In this document: positions 54,000-62,983 of the stretch, in pieces
Numbering within the stretch: position 1 is the first letter of the stretch
How the letters are laid out: each line of letters starts with the position of its first letter
Assembly: GCF_009930815.1 (NCBI RefSeq)
Contig: NZ_CP022222.1
Location: 7,668,501-7,732,500 of the forward strand
DNA length: 64,000 bases
Source: Bradyrhizobium sp. CCBAU 051011
GTDB taxonomy: Bacteria; Pseudomonadota; Alphaproteobacteria; Rhizobiales; Xanthobacteraceae
Reading direction: 5' to 3'
Position numbers and translations under genes: made by a program
Notes under the pieces: model-generated
Databases searched by the model: none
Seen by the model: only the letters and a program-made list of their open reading frames with translations
What the model was told of the DNA's origin: nothing

Positions 54000-54899
54000 T
54001 CAAACTGAGCGACGGTTGACCAGTAGCACCGCCGCAGCGCAGGCCACCATTCCGGCGATCGAGATCGAGTCCAGCCGTTCACCGAACAGCACATACGCCA
54101 TCAGGGCCGTGACGGCGGGGACCAGGTAGAACAGGCTCGCCACCGAGGTCGCGGCCGAGCGGCGGATCAGCCAGTACAAGAGCCCGATCGATCCGATCGA
54201 CAGCACGACGGCAAGCCAGGCCAGCGCCAGGATGAACTCGGTGGTCCAGCGCACCACGTTGGTCTCGAACAGCCAGGCGCCGAGGCCGAAGAAGATCGTC
54301 ACCGCGACGTATTGCACGAGATTGCCGGACCGCCAATCGATCGCGCTGCAGTAACGACGCTGGTACAGCGTGCCAAGCGTGATGCTGACCAGCGAGACGG
54401 CCGAGGCGAGCCATCCCCAGCCCGCCTCCCCGCCCATCGGCCGGTCGTGCAGGATCAGCGCGACGCCGGCGAGCCCGAGCAGCAATCCGCCCCATTGCAG
54501 CGGCGTGACGCGTTCGCCAAGCCAGCGGCTCGCAAGCGTCGAGGTGAGAATCGGCTGCAGCCCCGGGATCAAGGCCGACAGCCCGGCCGGAATCGAATGC
54601 GCAATGGCGATCGCCGTGCCGCCGAGATAGATGCCATGCACCAGAATGCCGGCGACGGCGCTGTGCGCAATGCCGATGCGATCCGGCCAGCATGGTCGCG
54701 CCACCGCCACGATGATCACCATCAATCCCACAACGAAGGCCATGCGGATCGCGAGATAAGTCAACGGCTCGGCGCTGTTCAGGACATACTTGGTGCCGAT
54801 GAAGCCGGTGCTCCACAGCACGACAAAGATCGCGGGCGCCGCCCGTGCGGCTATTTTTTCGAAGTCGCCGGTCATTTGCCGTCCGTGTTGCCCGATCAT
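54000..54899 (-). CDS. EamA/DMT-superfamily transporter
   Basis: A 299-aa inner-membrane protein with ten helices in two EamA repeats (APAIFVVLWSTGFIGTKYVL; ASAVSLVSITLGTLYQRRYC). The second repeat ends with DSISIAGMVACAAAVLLVNR. It exports or imports a small metabolite, substrate unknown. Start at 54899, or at the Met eight codons later. Confidence 0.9.
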   Translation of the reverse strand: MIGQHGRQMTGDFEKIAARAAPAIFVVLWSTGFIGTKYVLNSAEPLTYLAIRMAFVVGLMVIIVAVARPCWPDRIGIAHSAVAGILVHGIYLGGTAIAIAHSIPAGLSALIPGLQPILTSTLASRWLGERVTPLQWGGLLLGLAGVALILHDRPMGGEAGWGWLASAVSLVSITLGTLYQRRYCSAIDWRSGNLVQYVAVTIFFGLGAWLFETNVVRWTTEFILALAWLAVVLSIGSIGLLYWLIRRSAATSVASLFYLVPAVTALMAYVLFGERLDSISIAGMVACAAAVLLVNRRSV

Positions 54900-54940
54900 G
54901 TGCTACGCGGCAAGGACCGATCGCGCGAGGTAACCCGCGC

Positions 54941-55125
54941 GGGAAAGGCACCGCCTTCGGCGGCGCGCGGGGGCGCACCGATGTGCCGAAGATCGTCGAC
55001 TGGTACATGCAGGGCAAGATCCAGATCGACCCGATGGACACGCATGTGATGTCACTTCCGAGATCAACAACGCGTTCGAGCTGATGAAGCGCAGCGAGTC
55101 AATCCGCGGCGTGGTGACGTTCTAG
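54941..55125 (+). pseudogene. C-terminal remnant of class III alcohol dehydrogenase
   Basis: GKGTAFGGARGRTDVPKIVD, WYMQGKIQIDPMDTHVM, then after a frameshift SEINNAFELMKRSESIRGVV and a stop. This is the tail of S-(hydroxymethyl)glutathione dehydrogenase (AdhC type). The N-terminal 300 residues with the zinc sites are absent. It is a dead fragment, probably left by a duplication or deletion. Confidence 0.8.
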
Positions 55126-55156
55126 GGGCGAGGTCGCGCGTTTCCCTCGCCATCGC

Positions 55157-55260
55157 TCGTCATCCCGCGAATGCAGGATATCCAGTGCGCCGTGGCATCT
55201 CGATTCGATAGCAGGCGTCTCTGGAATACTAAATCGCCCGCTTTCGCGGGCGATGACGAG
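55157..55260. repeat. Dispersed palindromic intergenic repeat
   Basis: CGTCATCCCGCG at the left end matches the right-end arm CGCGGGCGATGACG; the right part ATCGCCCGCTTTCGCGGGCGAT is itself a strong hairpin. The layout is that of the approximately 100-bp repeats scattered through Bradyrhizobium genomes. Confidence 0.8.
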
Positions 55261-55289
55261 GGCAAAGGCCCAAACTCAGTGAATCCAGC

Positions 55290-55736
55290 TCACCACTCCT
55301 CCGGACAGGGATCGACGATCCTCCAGAGCTCTTTGCCGTTCTTGATCTTCTTCATCTCGGTGGTGAGCCCGCCGTTGCGACGGATCCAGTCCTTCACCGT
55401 TTCCGGATAATAGGACATCAGATCCGACGTCCCCTCCGCACTCGTGACCTTGATGCCGAAGGTGAAGGCCTTGTCGTAATAGGCCTGGTGGAAACCAACG
55501 CTCGCCTTCGGCGTCACACAGATCTTGTTCATCGGCACGATGCCGAATACCAGCGTGCAGGCCGAGTTGCAGATGCCGTCGATGATGACGCGCTCCTTGC
55601 GGTCGCGGATGCGCTTGTACTTGGTCTTGTACTCCTCGACATAGCCGCCATGGTCACGCGTAATGTGCAGGTCGGCGCGCGCGGGGCTCGCGACCAGGAC
55701 CGAGAGGAGCAGCAGGGCAAGGGGCGTGATGCGCAT
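55290..55736 (-). CDS. Secreted hypothetical protein with ClpP-like core motif
   Basis: A 148-aa protein with signal peptide RITPLALLLLSVLVASPARA. The core VIIDGICNSACTLVFGIVP, followed by GFHQAYYD, resembles the small COG3904-type periplasmic proteins related to the ClpP/crotonase fold, where the Ser of SAC and a His would be catalytic. Activity is unproven. A similar family occurs widely in Bradyrhizobium. Confidence 0.78.
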   Translation of the reverse strand: MRITPLALLLLSVLVASPARADLHITRDHGGYVEEYKTKYKRIRDRKERVIIDGICNSACTLVFGIVPMNKICVTPKASVGFHQAYYDKAFTFGIKVTSAEGTSDLMSYYPETVKDWIRRNGGLTTEMKKIKNGKELWRIVDPCPEEW

Positions 55737-56062
55737 GGGATCGATCAGAAACCGGATGGCCTTTCAGACCTGGAATAAGTCGGTCCGTCTACAGGACCGG
55801 GCAGAACTCTGGCCGGACTGTGTTGGGAATTCGTTAAGCATCCCTTGAGGCCAAAAATAGGCGCGCCAGGGTGCTTTTCCGCAGCTATTCTACCGGCCTC
55901 TCCTGAAATGGGAGACCAGATGGGCCAAGATATCGGAGGTGCCGGCTTCAACCGAATCAGAACTTGAGCTACTATCTCACTGTTTTAGCAAACTTTTTTG
56001 GTGAACCACCATCCGCTCAGACCGAATCGCGCCAGTTCCAGTGAGGCTTCCGGAGAATCGAA
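55737..56062. other. 326-bp divergent spacer
   Basis: Between two divergent genes for secreted proteins. No frame with a proper start is seen. It contains the hairpin GGCCTCTCCTGAAATGGGAGACC at about 55894-55916 and probably promoters for both sides. Confidence 0.45.
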
Positions 56063-56323
56063 ATGACCAAAGCGAAGTTTTTCGTTGCCGCCGCCCTCCT
56101 CTCCACCGCGGTCCTGGCGCCAAACCTGGCGGACGCCCGCCATAATCGGCACCACCATTTGTACAATTGGGGCCTGCCCTACCCGATCAGCTTCCTCCAC
56201 AATTACGGGCCCGGCGTGGAACCCGGCAGGTTCGCCTATTACGACGGTCCCTCCACCGTCCTGTGCCGCCAGGGCGCGGCCGCCTATATCGGCCAGGACC
56301 GCCGGCGGCATCCGTGCTACTAG
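56063..56323 (+). CDS. Small secreted hypothetical protein
   Basis: An 86-aa protein with signal peptide KAKFFVAAALLSTAVLAPNL and a His-rich mature start (HNRHHHLYNWG). It ends STVLCRQGAAAYIGQDRRRH, with two cysteines in the same pattern as the protein at 46333. The shared ending points to a family of small envelope proteins. GGAGAATCGAA precedes the start. Confidence 0.78.
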   Translation: MTKAKFFVAAALLSTAVLAPNLADARHNRHHHLYNWGLPYPISFLHNYGPGVEPGRFAYYDGPSTVLCRQGAAAYIGQDRRRHPCY

Positions 56324-56372
56324 CGCGTCCCGGCTGGCCCTATCAGACCAAGTCTGATACGAGCCAGCGCAA

Positions 56373-56449
56373 GCGCTCGTAGCTCAGCTGGATAGAGCAT
56401 CGGATTTCGATTCCGAGGGTCGGGAGTTCGAATCTCTCCGAGCGCGCCA
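56373..56449 (+). tRNA. tRNA-Arg (anticodon TCG)
   Basis: A 77-nt cloverleaf. The acceptor GCGCTCG pairs with CGAGCGC, the D-arm is GCTCAGCTGGATAGAGC, the anticodon stem TCGGA/TCCGA encloses TTTCGAT, and the T-arm is GGGAGTTCGAATCTCTC. CCA is encoded. It stands at the left edge of a stretch with an insertion element and recombinase remnant, as tRNA genes used for integration often do. Confidence 0.95.
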
Positions 56450-56481
56450 CTTCGGTACGGTCCGTTCCGGACACATGGGTT

Positions 56482-57730
56482 ACGGTTTATTCCGGAGACA
56501 TAGGTAACACCTTTGGGCCGAACGGGTTGTCTATCGGTTCGAGTCTGCATGTCTCGTCGTCGAAGTAACCCAAATTATAGTTCATGAAGGTGACGAGCCA
56601 AATCCTGTCGCTCACCTGCTTAATCCCGACGTTCTGCCCAGCGAAGACCACGCTGAGGTTGATTTTCTGCCGGTTGAAGCAGATACGGCCGCATGTCGTT
56701 ACGGTCGCGGTCCTGTCGTGGAAGGGATAATCAAGGTCCGGCAGGCCCTGGTAGATCCGCCTTGAGGGGATATAGCGCTCGGCCGGGCACTGCATGTTGA
56801 GCGCTTGGTGAGGCCGCTCGTTGTTGTAGCCGTCGATGAAATCGTCGAACCTGGCCTGCTGCTGCAGGAAGTTGCGCGCGACCGGCTTGATGGTCTCCAA
56901 CTTCAAGGTCAGATGCATCCGCTCGTGGCGGCCGTTCTGCTGCGGGTTGCCTGGCTTGATCCGCTCGATCGCGATGCCGAGCCTGAGCCACCAGACCGAC
57001 AGCCTGCTCAATCCGAACAGCGCATTGGGACTGGCAAAGGGAACACCGTTGTCGGTGCGGATGGCCTGCGGCAGGCCAAACTCCTTGAATGCGCTTTCAA
57101 ACACCGAGAAGGCATAGGCTTCCTTGGTGGTGTGCAAGGCTTCGCAGGCATGAGATAACGGCTGGCAAAGTCGGTGATGGTCAGCGGATAGCAGTAGCGG
57201 CGATCGGCGAGCATGAACTCGCCCTTGTAGTCGGCACACCAGCTCATTCGGTTGGGCCGGGTGAGAGAGTGTGGTGCCCTCAGCCCGGTTGCGTCGTCGG
57301 GTTCGCCGCTTGACCAGGCCATGACGATCGAGCACCGCATGCACGGTGCTGATCGCGGGCGTGTGCACATCCGGATAAAGCCGGGCCAGCCGTTCCCTGA
57401 TCTTTGGGGCGCCCCAGCTCGGCTTGTCCTGCTTCAAGCGCACGATCAGCGTCTCGATCTGGGTGGGCAGCTGGTTGGCATGGCGATAGGGCCGGCGCGA
57501 GCGGTCGGTGAGCCCTTCCAAGCCAATCTCGTTGTAGCGCGAGAAGATCTTGTAGCCGGTCTTGCGGGAGATGCCGAACTCGCGGCAAAGGCCCGCCATC
57601 CGCTCCCCGTCCAGCCGCCGGGCAATGAATTTTAGACGCTCATCCATGGGTTTACACGCCTTCCAGGGCATTTTGCGCTCCCCGCAAAAGGCCCGATTGT
57701 GTAACCCATGTCTCCGGAATGAACTGTCAC
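56482..57730. mobile_element. IS481-type insertion element
   Basis: The element is bounded by imperfect terminal inverted repeats: TTTATTCCGGAGACATAGGT at the left and, on the opposite strand at the right, TTCATTCCGGAGACATGGGT. It encloses one transposase gene. A second partial copy of the end (TTCCGGACACATGGGTTAC) lies just outside the left repeat at 56465-56483, suggesting a nested or one-ended event. Target-site duplication is not obvious. It interrupts the tail of a serine recombinase. Confidence 0.85.
56487..57671 (-). pseudogene. IS481-family transposase with compensated frameshifts
   Basis: A 394-codon reading frame with an N-terminal HTH (MAGLCREFGISRKTGYKIFS) and a DDE integrase core. 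The second Asp (IRTDNGVPFASPNAL) and the Glu (NGRHERMHLTLKLE) are present. The segment after AQPNEL is out of frame for about 33 codons. The normal WCADYKGEFMLADRRYCYPL lies in the neighbouring frame, and frame is regained at ACEALHTTKEAYAF. A 2-base and a 1-base deletion would explain this. The first catalytic Asp (in DYKGEF) is thereby lost, so the enzyme should be inactive although the frame stays open. Confidence 0.85.
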
Positions 57731-57737
57731 CCCTCTC

Positions 57738-58001
57738 TCAGGAAGGGCATACAAAACCGGGCACTCCAAAACCTGCCGTTTTTGCGCTTGAGGCGGCGAC
57801 CAGCGTACGCAGCAGCGCGCTTTTCGCCCCCATGATGCGAACCTCTTTCGTGTCCACCTCGATGCGCTGGGCGAGCGCACGGAGATGGTCCCGGCGGTAG
57901 CCGCCGCCCTCGGTCCGCTCCGCGTCAGTGCGGGCCTGGTCGCGGATGGCCCTGAGCTCGGTCACGCGCTCCTGCCAGGAGAACCACCAAAGCCTTGTCA
58001 T
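57738..58001 (-). pseudogene. C-terminal remnant of a serine-type recombinase
   Basis: VTELRAIRDQARTDAERTE, GGYRRDHLRALAQRIEVDTK, EVRIMGAKSALLRTLVAASS and KTAGFGVPGFV match the C-terminal region of large site-specific recombinases often found beside tRNA genes in Bradyrhizobium (from memory). The catalytic N-terminal domain is absent, an internal stretch is missing between AERTE and GGGYRRDH, and the insertion element adjoins the 3' end. Confidence 0.7.
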
Positions 58002-58185
58002 TCGCTACGCGTTCGCACGTTGAGCGCAGGCCAACCAAAGTCCCACTTAGGGCATCGATGAGGGTGAATCTGGACACAGAAGTCGGTCATCGATTCGTCT
58101 AGCCGTGCAATTCACCTGTGCGATAGCGATTTCGGATCAATCGCTTTGCTTCTGCGATCAGTTCGCGACCGCCACGGCCGGACCA

Positions 58186-58620
58186 TTATTCCCGTCTACC
58201 ACGTCTCGGACGATTAGGTTGACAGCAATTCGCTCCCGCAGCCGCGCGCATGGCCTGCAATGAACGCACGTAGTCTGGGTGTACAGGTCCGAGAGATGAG
58301 CCATAGAGTCTCTTCATATCCGCTCTCATCTCAAAACACACGGCCGCGTGCATGATCGCCGTCAACCCCACAAAGATGAGACTTGCGAGTAGCGGGTCTT
58401 TGGCATCCGGCGCGAGTACCAGCAGGATCCCGCCAGCTATCAAGAACGCATACGGCACGCCGTGCATAAATCGCCCATATTTCCGCGTTCTGGGTAGTGA
58501 AACTACCGCGAGCAGGGCGACGCCGTGCAGAACAATGCCAACCGTTCCCATCGCTCCCAGGACTTCCGCACCGTTGGGGGCGCAATCGGATGCAAGGGAA
58601 TTTATAACGGCAACCAGCAT
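58186..58620 (-). CDS. Small membrane protein, hypothetical
   Basis: A 144-aa protein with about three to four helices (LGAMGTVGIVLHGVALLAVV, GVPYAFLIAGGILLVLAPDA, LLASLIFVGLTAIMHAAVCF) and a soluble C-terminus. No family recognised. It lies inside the putative decayed island. Confidence 0.65.
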   Translation of the reverse strand: MLVAVINSLASDCAPNGAEVLGAMGTVGIVLHGVALLAVVSLPRTRKYGRFMHGVPYAFLIAGGILLVLAPDAKDPLLASLIFVGLTAIMHAAVCFEMRADMKRLYGSSLGPVHPDYVRSLQAMRAAAGANCCQPNRPRRGRRE

Positions 58621-59195
58621 GCGCCTCTCTCCACCGGTTGCCGAGTATCGCGGACCCGTGGAACTGTTCTGCGAAATAACTTGCTCAAATTTTAGAGTAA
58701 TACCAGCGGTTCGCCGGGCGTAATAGCGCCGCCTGCACCGAACGCAGCGCTTCGGCGCTGCCCGAGACCCAGTTTTGGATTCATGGCATAAACGCCTGCT
58801 CGGCCTCCAAGCAAGCCTCAGGATTATGTGGGTGGGACATCCGCCGCGTTCGGCAGCAGTGCCCGCGAGGCATAGTGCAAAGTCGTAGGGTGTCGCAGCT
58901 TTACCGGTTGGGACGCGCAGCGGGCTGCGGCATCATAGCGGCACGGCGAACGAGCAGTGCCCGTGAGTTCTCCCAACTTCCGTCAGGACGTGATGGACGC
59001 GTTTTCGCGCGGCATTGCCCGAAGCATTGCAGCAGCAACAATCCGGCCCCTCCGAGGTGATCGGAGTTGCGGCGCTCGCACGTCCCGACCTCGTCATCGA
59101 GATCGTAGCAGTCGCGGCCCTCCCCGATTAGCCTCGCCCCACGCTCCGCCACGCCCCTTCACAGGGACGCCGTTACGAGACAGGCAGCATGCCGA
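58621..59195. other. 575-bp gap without recognisable gene
   Basis: Short frames occur on both strands with no start signals. The region lies in the putative decayed island and may be relic DNA. Confidence 0.45.
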
Positions 59196-59315
59196 TCAGG
59201 AACAAATCCAAATGATCGCAACCGCAATCGGAACTCCCAAACCAAGCGCCCCGAAAATCGCCGCAACGAATTCGGAAAGCAGATTTGCTTGGTGTCGTAC
59301 GCCAGGTGACGACAT
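59196..59315 (-). CDS. 39-aa small membrane protein
   Basis: A short gene with a strong AAGGAGCAACGTC-ATG start. The product begins MSSPGVRHQANLLSEFV and continues in one hydrophobic helix (AAIFGALGLGVPIAVAIIWI) ending CS. The near-perfect ribosome binding site and clean single-pass layout support it. Two longer overlapping frames lack such a site. Confidence 0.6.
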   Translation of the reverse strand: MSSPGVRHQANLLSEFVAAIFGALGLGVPIAVAIIWICS

Positions 59316-59464
59316 GACGTTGCTCCTTGGAGCCCCGCGAGCTCCCGCCCGCCCCCAAGATGAACGATCAATCGCGCCTACGGGCTAACGTCCGTGGCGA
59401 CTCCCATTGACGGCCATGCTGGGACGATATGGTTAACAAGACGTTAACCGACACGGAAAAGCTT

Positions 59465-59489
59465 GAGTGGCGCCTATTTGGCGCCACTC
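59465..59489. terminator. Bidirectional rho-independent terminator
   Basis: GAGTGGCGCC, loop TATTT, GGCGCCACTC, followed by CTTTT on the plus strand and AAGCTTTT on the minus strand. It lies about 22 bp after the stop of the leftward gene at 59512-59856. Confidence 0.88.
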
Positions 59490-59511
59490 CTTTTAGGCGT
59501 TCTTACGCCGA

Positions 59512-59856
59512 TCAGAACGAGCAGCCATAGGCTGTGAGCGAGGCCTTCGTCGCGTCCAGGGTCTGCTTGCAGGTCGCTTCCATGGTCGCCTTGGTCGACG
59601 GATTCTTGGCCATGTCGACCCACGCCTTGCGGGTCTGGTCGATCTGCGTCTTGTACATCGCGCGCTGTGCCTCGGGGACCTTGGAGACGATGCAGGCGTC
59701 GTACTTGGTCAGGAAGTCGTCGCAAGAGGCGATGCCGGTGCTCTGCGCGTGGGCAGCGGCGACACTCGCGAGCAAGGCGACGCCGGCCGCGAGTGATAGC
59801 GCCTGTCGACGATTCGCGCGCGAACCGGCCGCCGCCTTGGATGTTGCTTGACGCAT
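59512..59856 (-). CDS. Secreted hypothetical protein with Cys-rich helical domain
   Basis: A 114-aa protein. A basic N-terminus and signal (RRQALSLAAGVALLASVAAA, cut near AHAQ) precede a helical domain with three cysteines (ASCDDFLTKYDACIV, ATCKQTLDATKASL) plus one at the end (YGCSF). The arrangement resembles small periplasmic proteins common in rhizobia. ATG 59856 has AGAGGA at good spacing; an ATG three codons upstream is too close to it. Confidence 0.78.
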   Translation of the reverse strand: MRQATSKAAAGSRANRRQALSLAAGVALLASVAAAHAQSTGIASCDDFLTKYDACIVSKVPEAQRAMYKTQIDQTRKAWVDMAKNPSTKATMEATCKQTLDATKASLTAYGCSF

Positions 59857-60156
59857 GACTTTCATTCCTCTGTATCAACTGAATAATTTGGATCGCCGGC
59901 AAACGTCTGGTGTCGCCCGTATCTCCCCGATCGACTCGCAAAGCGTCGCGCGCCGACAACCGGTCGGCGTTGCGGACGTTGAGCAATTCAAGCGTGCAGT
60001 TCGAGGCGAGACCGGCACTATCGTGCCGGCCACGAATAAGTGTTCCGTCAATTTGGCGAGATTATGGGTGACAACACGGTGACGTTGTGGTGGCCGCTTG
60101 CCGGCAATAGACGGGCACCATCAAGTTGCCGCGCGACGCCCGTTGCGCGGGAGAGA
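59857..60156. other. 300-bp spacer
   Basis: Upstream of the secreted Cys-rich gene and downstream of the hydrolase gene, both leftward. No gene seen. A small GC-rich hairpin (CCGACAACCGGTCGG, about 59957-59971) is present. Confidence 0.45.
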
Positions 60157-61167
60157 TCACGCCGTCGAAGTGTCAATCGAGCGGCGTATCACCTTCCGCA
60201 CCTCGGCGTTGGAGAGGAACAGGTCGTGGTTGATGACGCCCCAACCTGAATCGGACGCATCGATGACGCGCACCCCGAGCCGCTCGATAGCGGCCTTCTC
60301 GGCGGCGCCGACCCGTGTCATTCCGCCGGCCAATCGCCCCGAGATCGCCAGCGCACGGTCGTTCGTCGCGGCGACCACGGTGATCTTGCGGCCGAGCGGG
60401 CCCATGCGGGTAACTGACGACGCGAATATGTCCATGTCGATATCAGGCGAGGCGAACACCACGGCTCCGATCCTGTCTGAAACGGTGTCGCCATTTCGCG
60501 CATAGAGCTGGCGCAAACTTTCGAGCGCGAGCATGGTGCCCATGCTGTGCGCGACGATGTGGACACGCCCGGCGCTCGGGCTCGTGACGGCGGAATTGAG
60601 CACGCGCTCGAAATCGTCGCGTGACCACATCGCGCTGTCGCGATCATAGGCATAGTCGAACAGCCCCGCCTTGGACGGCCACGAGAAGACCATCGTCCGG
60701 CCGCGGAATTTGATGCCGTCGGCGAGATGCGCGGCATCGAGCGCCGCCGTCTCGAAGGTCTGCTTGAAACCATGCACGTAGATCAGGACGTCGCCCTGCC
60801 CGAGAAGATCGCTGACGTCCCCCGACACCGGCTCGACCGCATCGAGACGCCAATCACCGATACCCGCCGCGGCGAGCGAGAAACGGCTCTCGTCAGGCGG
60901 CACCAGTTTCGCCCGGGCGACGGTCATCCTCGTAGCGCGCTCCGGCCCGAACCAGGGCTTCGCCCGCGCACCGTTCGCCGGCTTGCGCGTGGTGGCGACG
61001 AGCAATGTCGGCTCGGCCGAGAGCGAGGATGCGTCGTAACGCGCGCCCGTCGCGCCCAGGCTGGCGCATCCGCCGAGCGCCAGCACGCTGGTTGAAGACA
61101 CAATCCCGCGCAGAAACGCACGGCGGGACGTCACGGTCTCGTTTTGCAGCAAATGTTGGACGATCAC
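60157..61167 (-). CDS. DUF900-type alpha/beta hydrolase, Tat lipoprotein
   Basis: A 336-aa protein. TSRRAFLRG is a Tat motif, followed by a lipobox (LALGGC), so it is probably folded before export and lipid-anchored. The hydrolase core has DVLIYVHGFKQTFETAALDA, VFSWPSKAGLFDYAYDRDSA and the nucleophile elbow VHIVAHSMGTML with Ser. Start may be GTG 61167 or GTG 61134; both keep the Tat motif. Substrate unknown. Confidence 0.85.
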   Translation of the reverse strand: MIVQHLLQNETVTSRRAFLRGIVSSTSVLALGGCASLGATGARYDASSLSAEPTLLVATTRKPANGARAKPWFGPERATRMTVARAKLVPPDESRFSLAAAGIGDWRLDAVEPVSGDVSDLLGQGDVLIYVHGFKQTFETAALDAAHLADGIKFRGRTMVFSWPSKAGLFDYAYDRDSAMWSRDDFERVLNSAVTSPSAGRVHIVAHSMGTMLALESLRQLYARNGDTVSDRIGAVVFASPDIDMDIFASSVTRMGPLGRKITVVAATNDRALAISGRLAGGMTRVGAAEKAAIERLGVRVIDASDSGWGVINHDLFLSNAEVRKVIRRSIDTSTA

Positions 61168-61475
61168 ACTGGACCTTTGGGAACAACGCCCCTTCGCAGA
61201 ACCCGCCCGACGCAGGTCTCCTCAATCAGCATGGCGAGAAAAGGGCGGGCGGCGGAGATCGCAATTGTTCCGGTTCCATCGCGCTTCTGTGATCCCCTAG
61301 CGGCCGCGACGAAACCGTTTTGCCCCTGCCGCGAAGCGCTCCGGAAACAAAGCGCCGTTACGGTTTGGCCCAATCAAGCACGGGGTTAGATCATGTTAGT
61401 AACGGTCCTGAACCTCATTTACCGCGAGTTCCTCAAGCGTGCCCTTTCCGGCATGACCATACAGGGAGGAAGGCT
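61168..61475. other. 308-bp divergent spacer
   Basis: Between the hydrolase gene and the 28-aa gene. No other gene seen; presumably promoters for both. Confidence 0.45.
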
Positions 61476-61562
61476 ATGACCGAGGTCGTGACGGCGTTCC
61501 TCATCTTCGTCAGCATCGGCGTGTTCCTGGCCCACGCATTTGATGCCTATCGGCTGCGCTAG
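61476..61562 (+). CDS. 28-aa single-pass membrane microprotein
   Basis: ATG 61476 has a very strong GGGAGGA site. The product begins MTEVVTAFLIFVSIGVFLAH and ends AFDAYRLR: one helix with a short positive tail. The pattern is that of conserved small membrane proteins of Bradyrhizobium (from memory). Function unknown. Confidence 0.65.
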   Translation: MTEVVTAFLIFVSIGVFLAHAFDAYRLR

Positions 61563-61638
61563 GTCTCCGCGCCGCACCTGACACCGTTGCTCCGCGAGCG
61601 CTGTCGGCATTTTCGCGCACGCTTCGCGGAGCCGTTTA

Positions 61639-62808
61639 TCAGGTGCCATCCCTGCTGGCGATGAACACGTCGCGATCCGGGAATTTTCCGAACGCCTCCG
61701 CCGGCTGTCCGAAATTTGTGGCGAGCACGTCCTTGGGATTGGCTGCGATCCATTGCGACAGGTCGATGGTCTCGTAGCTGCCGGCATTGAATCCGATCAG
61801 GATGCGTGCAGCACGGCTGCCGACATTCTCGATCGAGTGCCCATAGCCTTGCGGAATGTAGCCGACGTCGCCCTTCTGCAATCGCTCGGTCCGGTAGCGG
61901 CCATGAGAGCCGAACAAGGTGACGCTCACCTCGCCTTCGGTGACGTATTGCCATTCGTCGGCGTTCGGATGCCAGTGCAGCGTCCGCAGCGCGCCGGGAT
62001 CGAGATCGAGCACGACGCCGGTGATCGTCTTCGCAATCGGGAAGCGGCTGGAATCGACGCGCCACTCGCGGCCGCCCCGATAGGTCGCATGCGGCGGCTG
62101 AGCCAGCAGGCGGTATTTGTGGGTCTCCGGCGGCAGCTTCCAGCCCTGCAGCGGCACTGAGGGCTCGGCCGGCGGCGGTTTGCCGCGGGCGAAATACACT
62201 TCCTCCTTTGGAAACGTCGCGAACGTAGCTTCAGGCAGGCCGAAATTCTTCGCCAGCAGCGCCGGCGGCGTATGCCCGATCCAGTCGGTGATGCTGAAGG
62301 TGCCGAACTCGGAGAAATAGCCGTTGTCGAAGATCAGGATGAAGTGACACGGCTTGTCATCAAGACATTGCAGCATGTGCCCGTGACCGCGCGGGAAGTA
62401 CCAGACGTCGCCCGGGTCGAAATCGTTGGTCTCGGCAAGGCCGTTGGGGTCGACGACGGTGGTGCGCACCCGTCCCTCGATGACGAACGCCCATTCGGCG
62501 GCGGTAGCGTGCCAGTGCAGCTCGCGCATCGCGCCGGGCTCGAGCCGCATTGAGACCCCGGCGATCCCCTTCGAGATCGGCAGCTGCGCGACGGTTGCCT
62601 CCTTGCCGTAGCTGCCGCCGATGACCTTGCCGTCCGACTTCTCCAGCGCGAATTTGAAGGTCGGCAGATCCTTGCCTGCGAGCTCGGGGTCCGGGATGTT
62701 GTTCATGAAGCTCGGATCGCCGCCGGCGGCTGGCTGCGCCACAGCCAGCGCTGTCAGCGAGGCGATGCCCGCGGCGGCCAGAAATTCCCGGCGTTGTGGA
62801 TCGGACAT
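61639..62808 (-). CDS. Bicupin, oxalate-decarboxylase-like
   Basis: A 389-aa two-cupin protein with an N-terminal export signal (SDPQRREFLAAAGIASLTAL). Cupin 1 has RELHWHATAAEWAFVIEGRV and GDVWYFPRGHGHML; cupin 2 has LRTLHWHPNADEWQYVTEGE and GDVGYIPQGYGHSI. These give the HxH...E...H metal set in each domain, typical of OxdC/OxdD manganese enzymes. It probably converts oxalate to formate and CO2 in the periplasm. ATG 62808 follows GAGGA; an upstream in-frame Met is less likely. Confidence 0.9.
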   Translation of the reverse strand: MSDPQRREFLAAAGIASLTALAVAQPAAGGDPSFMNNIPDPELAGKDLPTFKFALEKSDGKVIGGSYGKEATVAQLPISKGIAGVSMRLEPGAMRELHWHATAAEWAFVIEGRVRTTVVDPNGLAETNDFDPGDVWYFPRGHGHMLQCLDDKPCHFILIFDNGYFSEFGTFSITDWIGHTPPALLAKNFGLPEATFATFPKEEVYFARGKPPPAEPSVPLQGWKLPPETHKYRLLAQPPHATYRGGREWRVDSSRFPIAKTITGVVLDLDPGALRTLHWHPNADEWQYVTEGEVSVTLFGSHGRYRTERLQKGDVGYIPQGYGHSIENVGSRAARILIGFNAGSYETIDLSQWIAANPKDVLATNFGQPAEAFGKFPDRDVFIASRDGT

Positions 62809-62983
62809 GATGCATTCCTCCGCGACCATAAATTCCCCGGGCGGCCGTCAACCCATATGCCACCAGAGGTCACTCTATACCACGCCGACACCCTCCGGTC
62901 CTGGGGTGGCCTATTCGAATGGCCATTAAATCAACTAGTTAGACAGACGCTCTGGGATGGTGCTAGAGATCGCTGGCGCGCAG

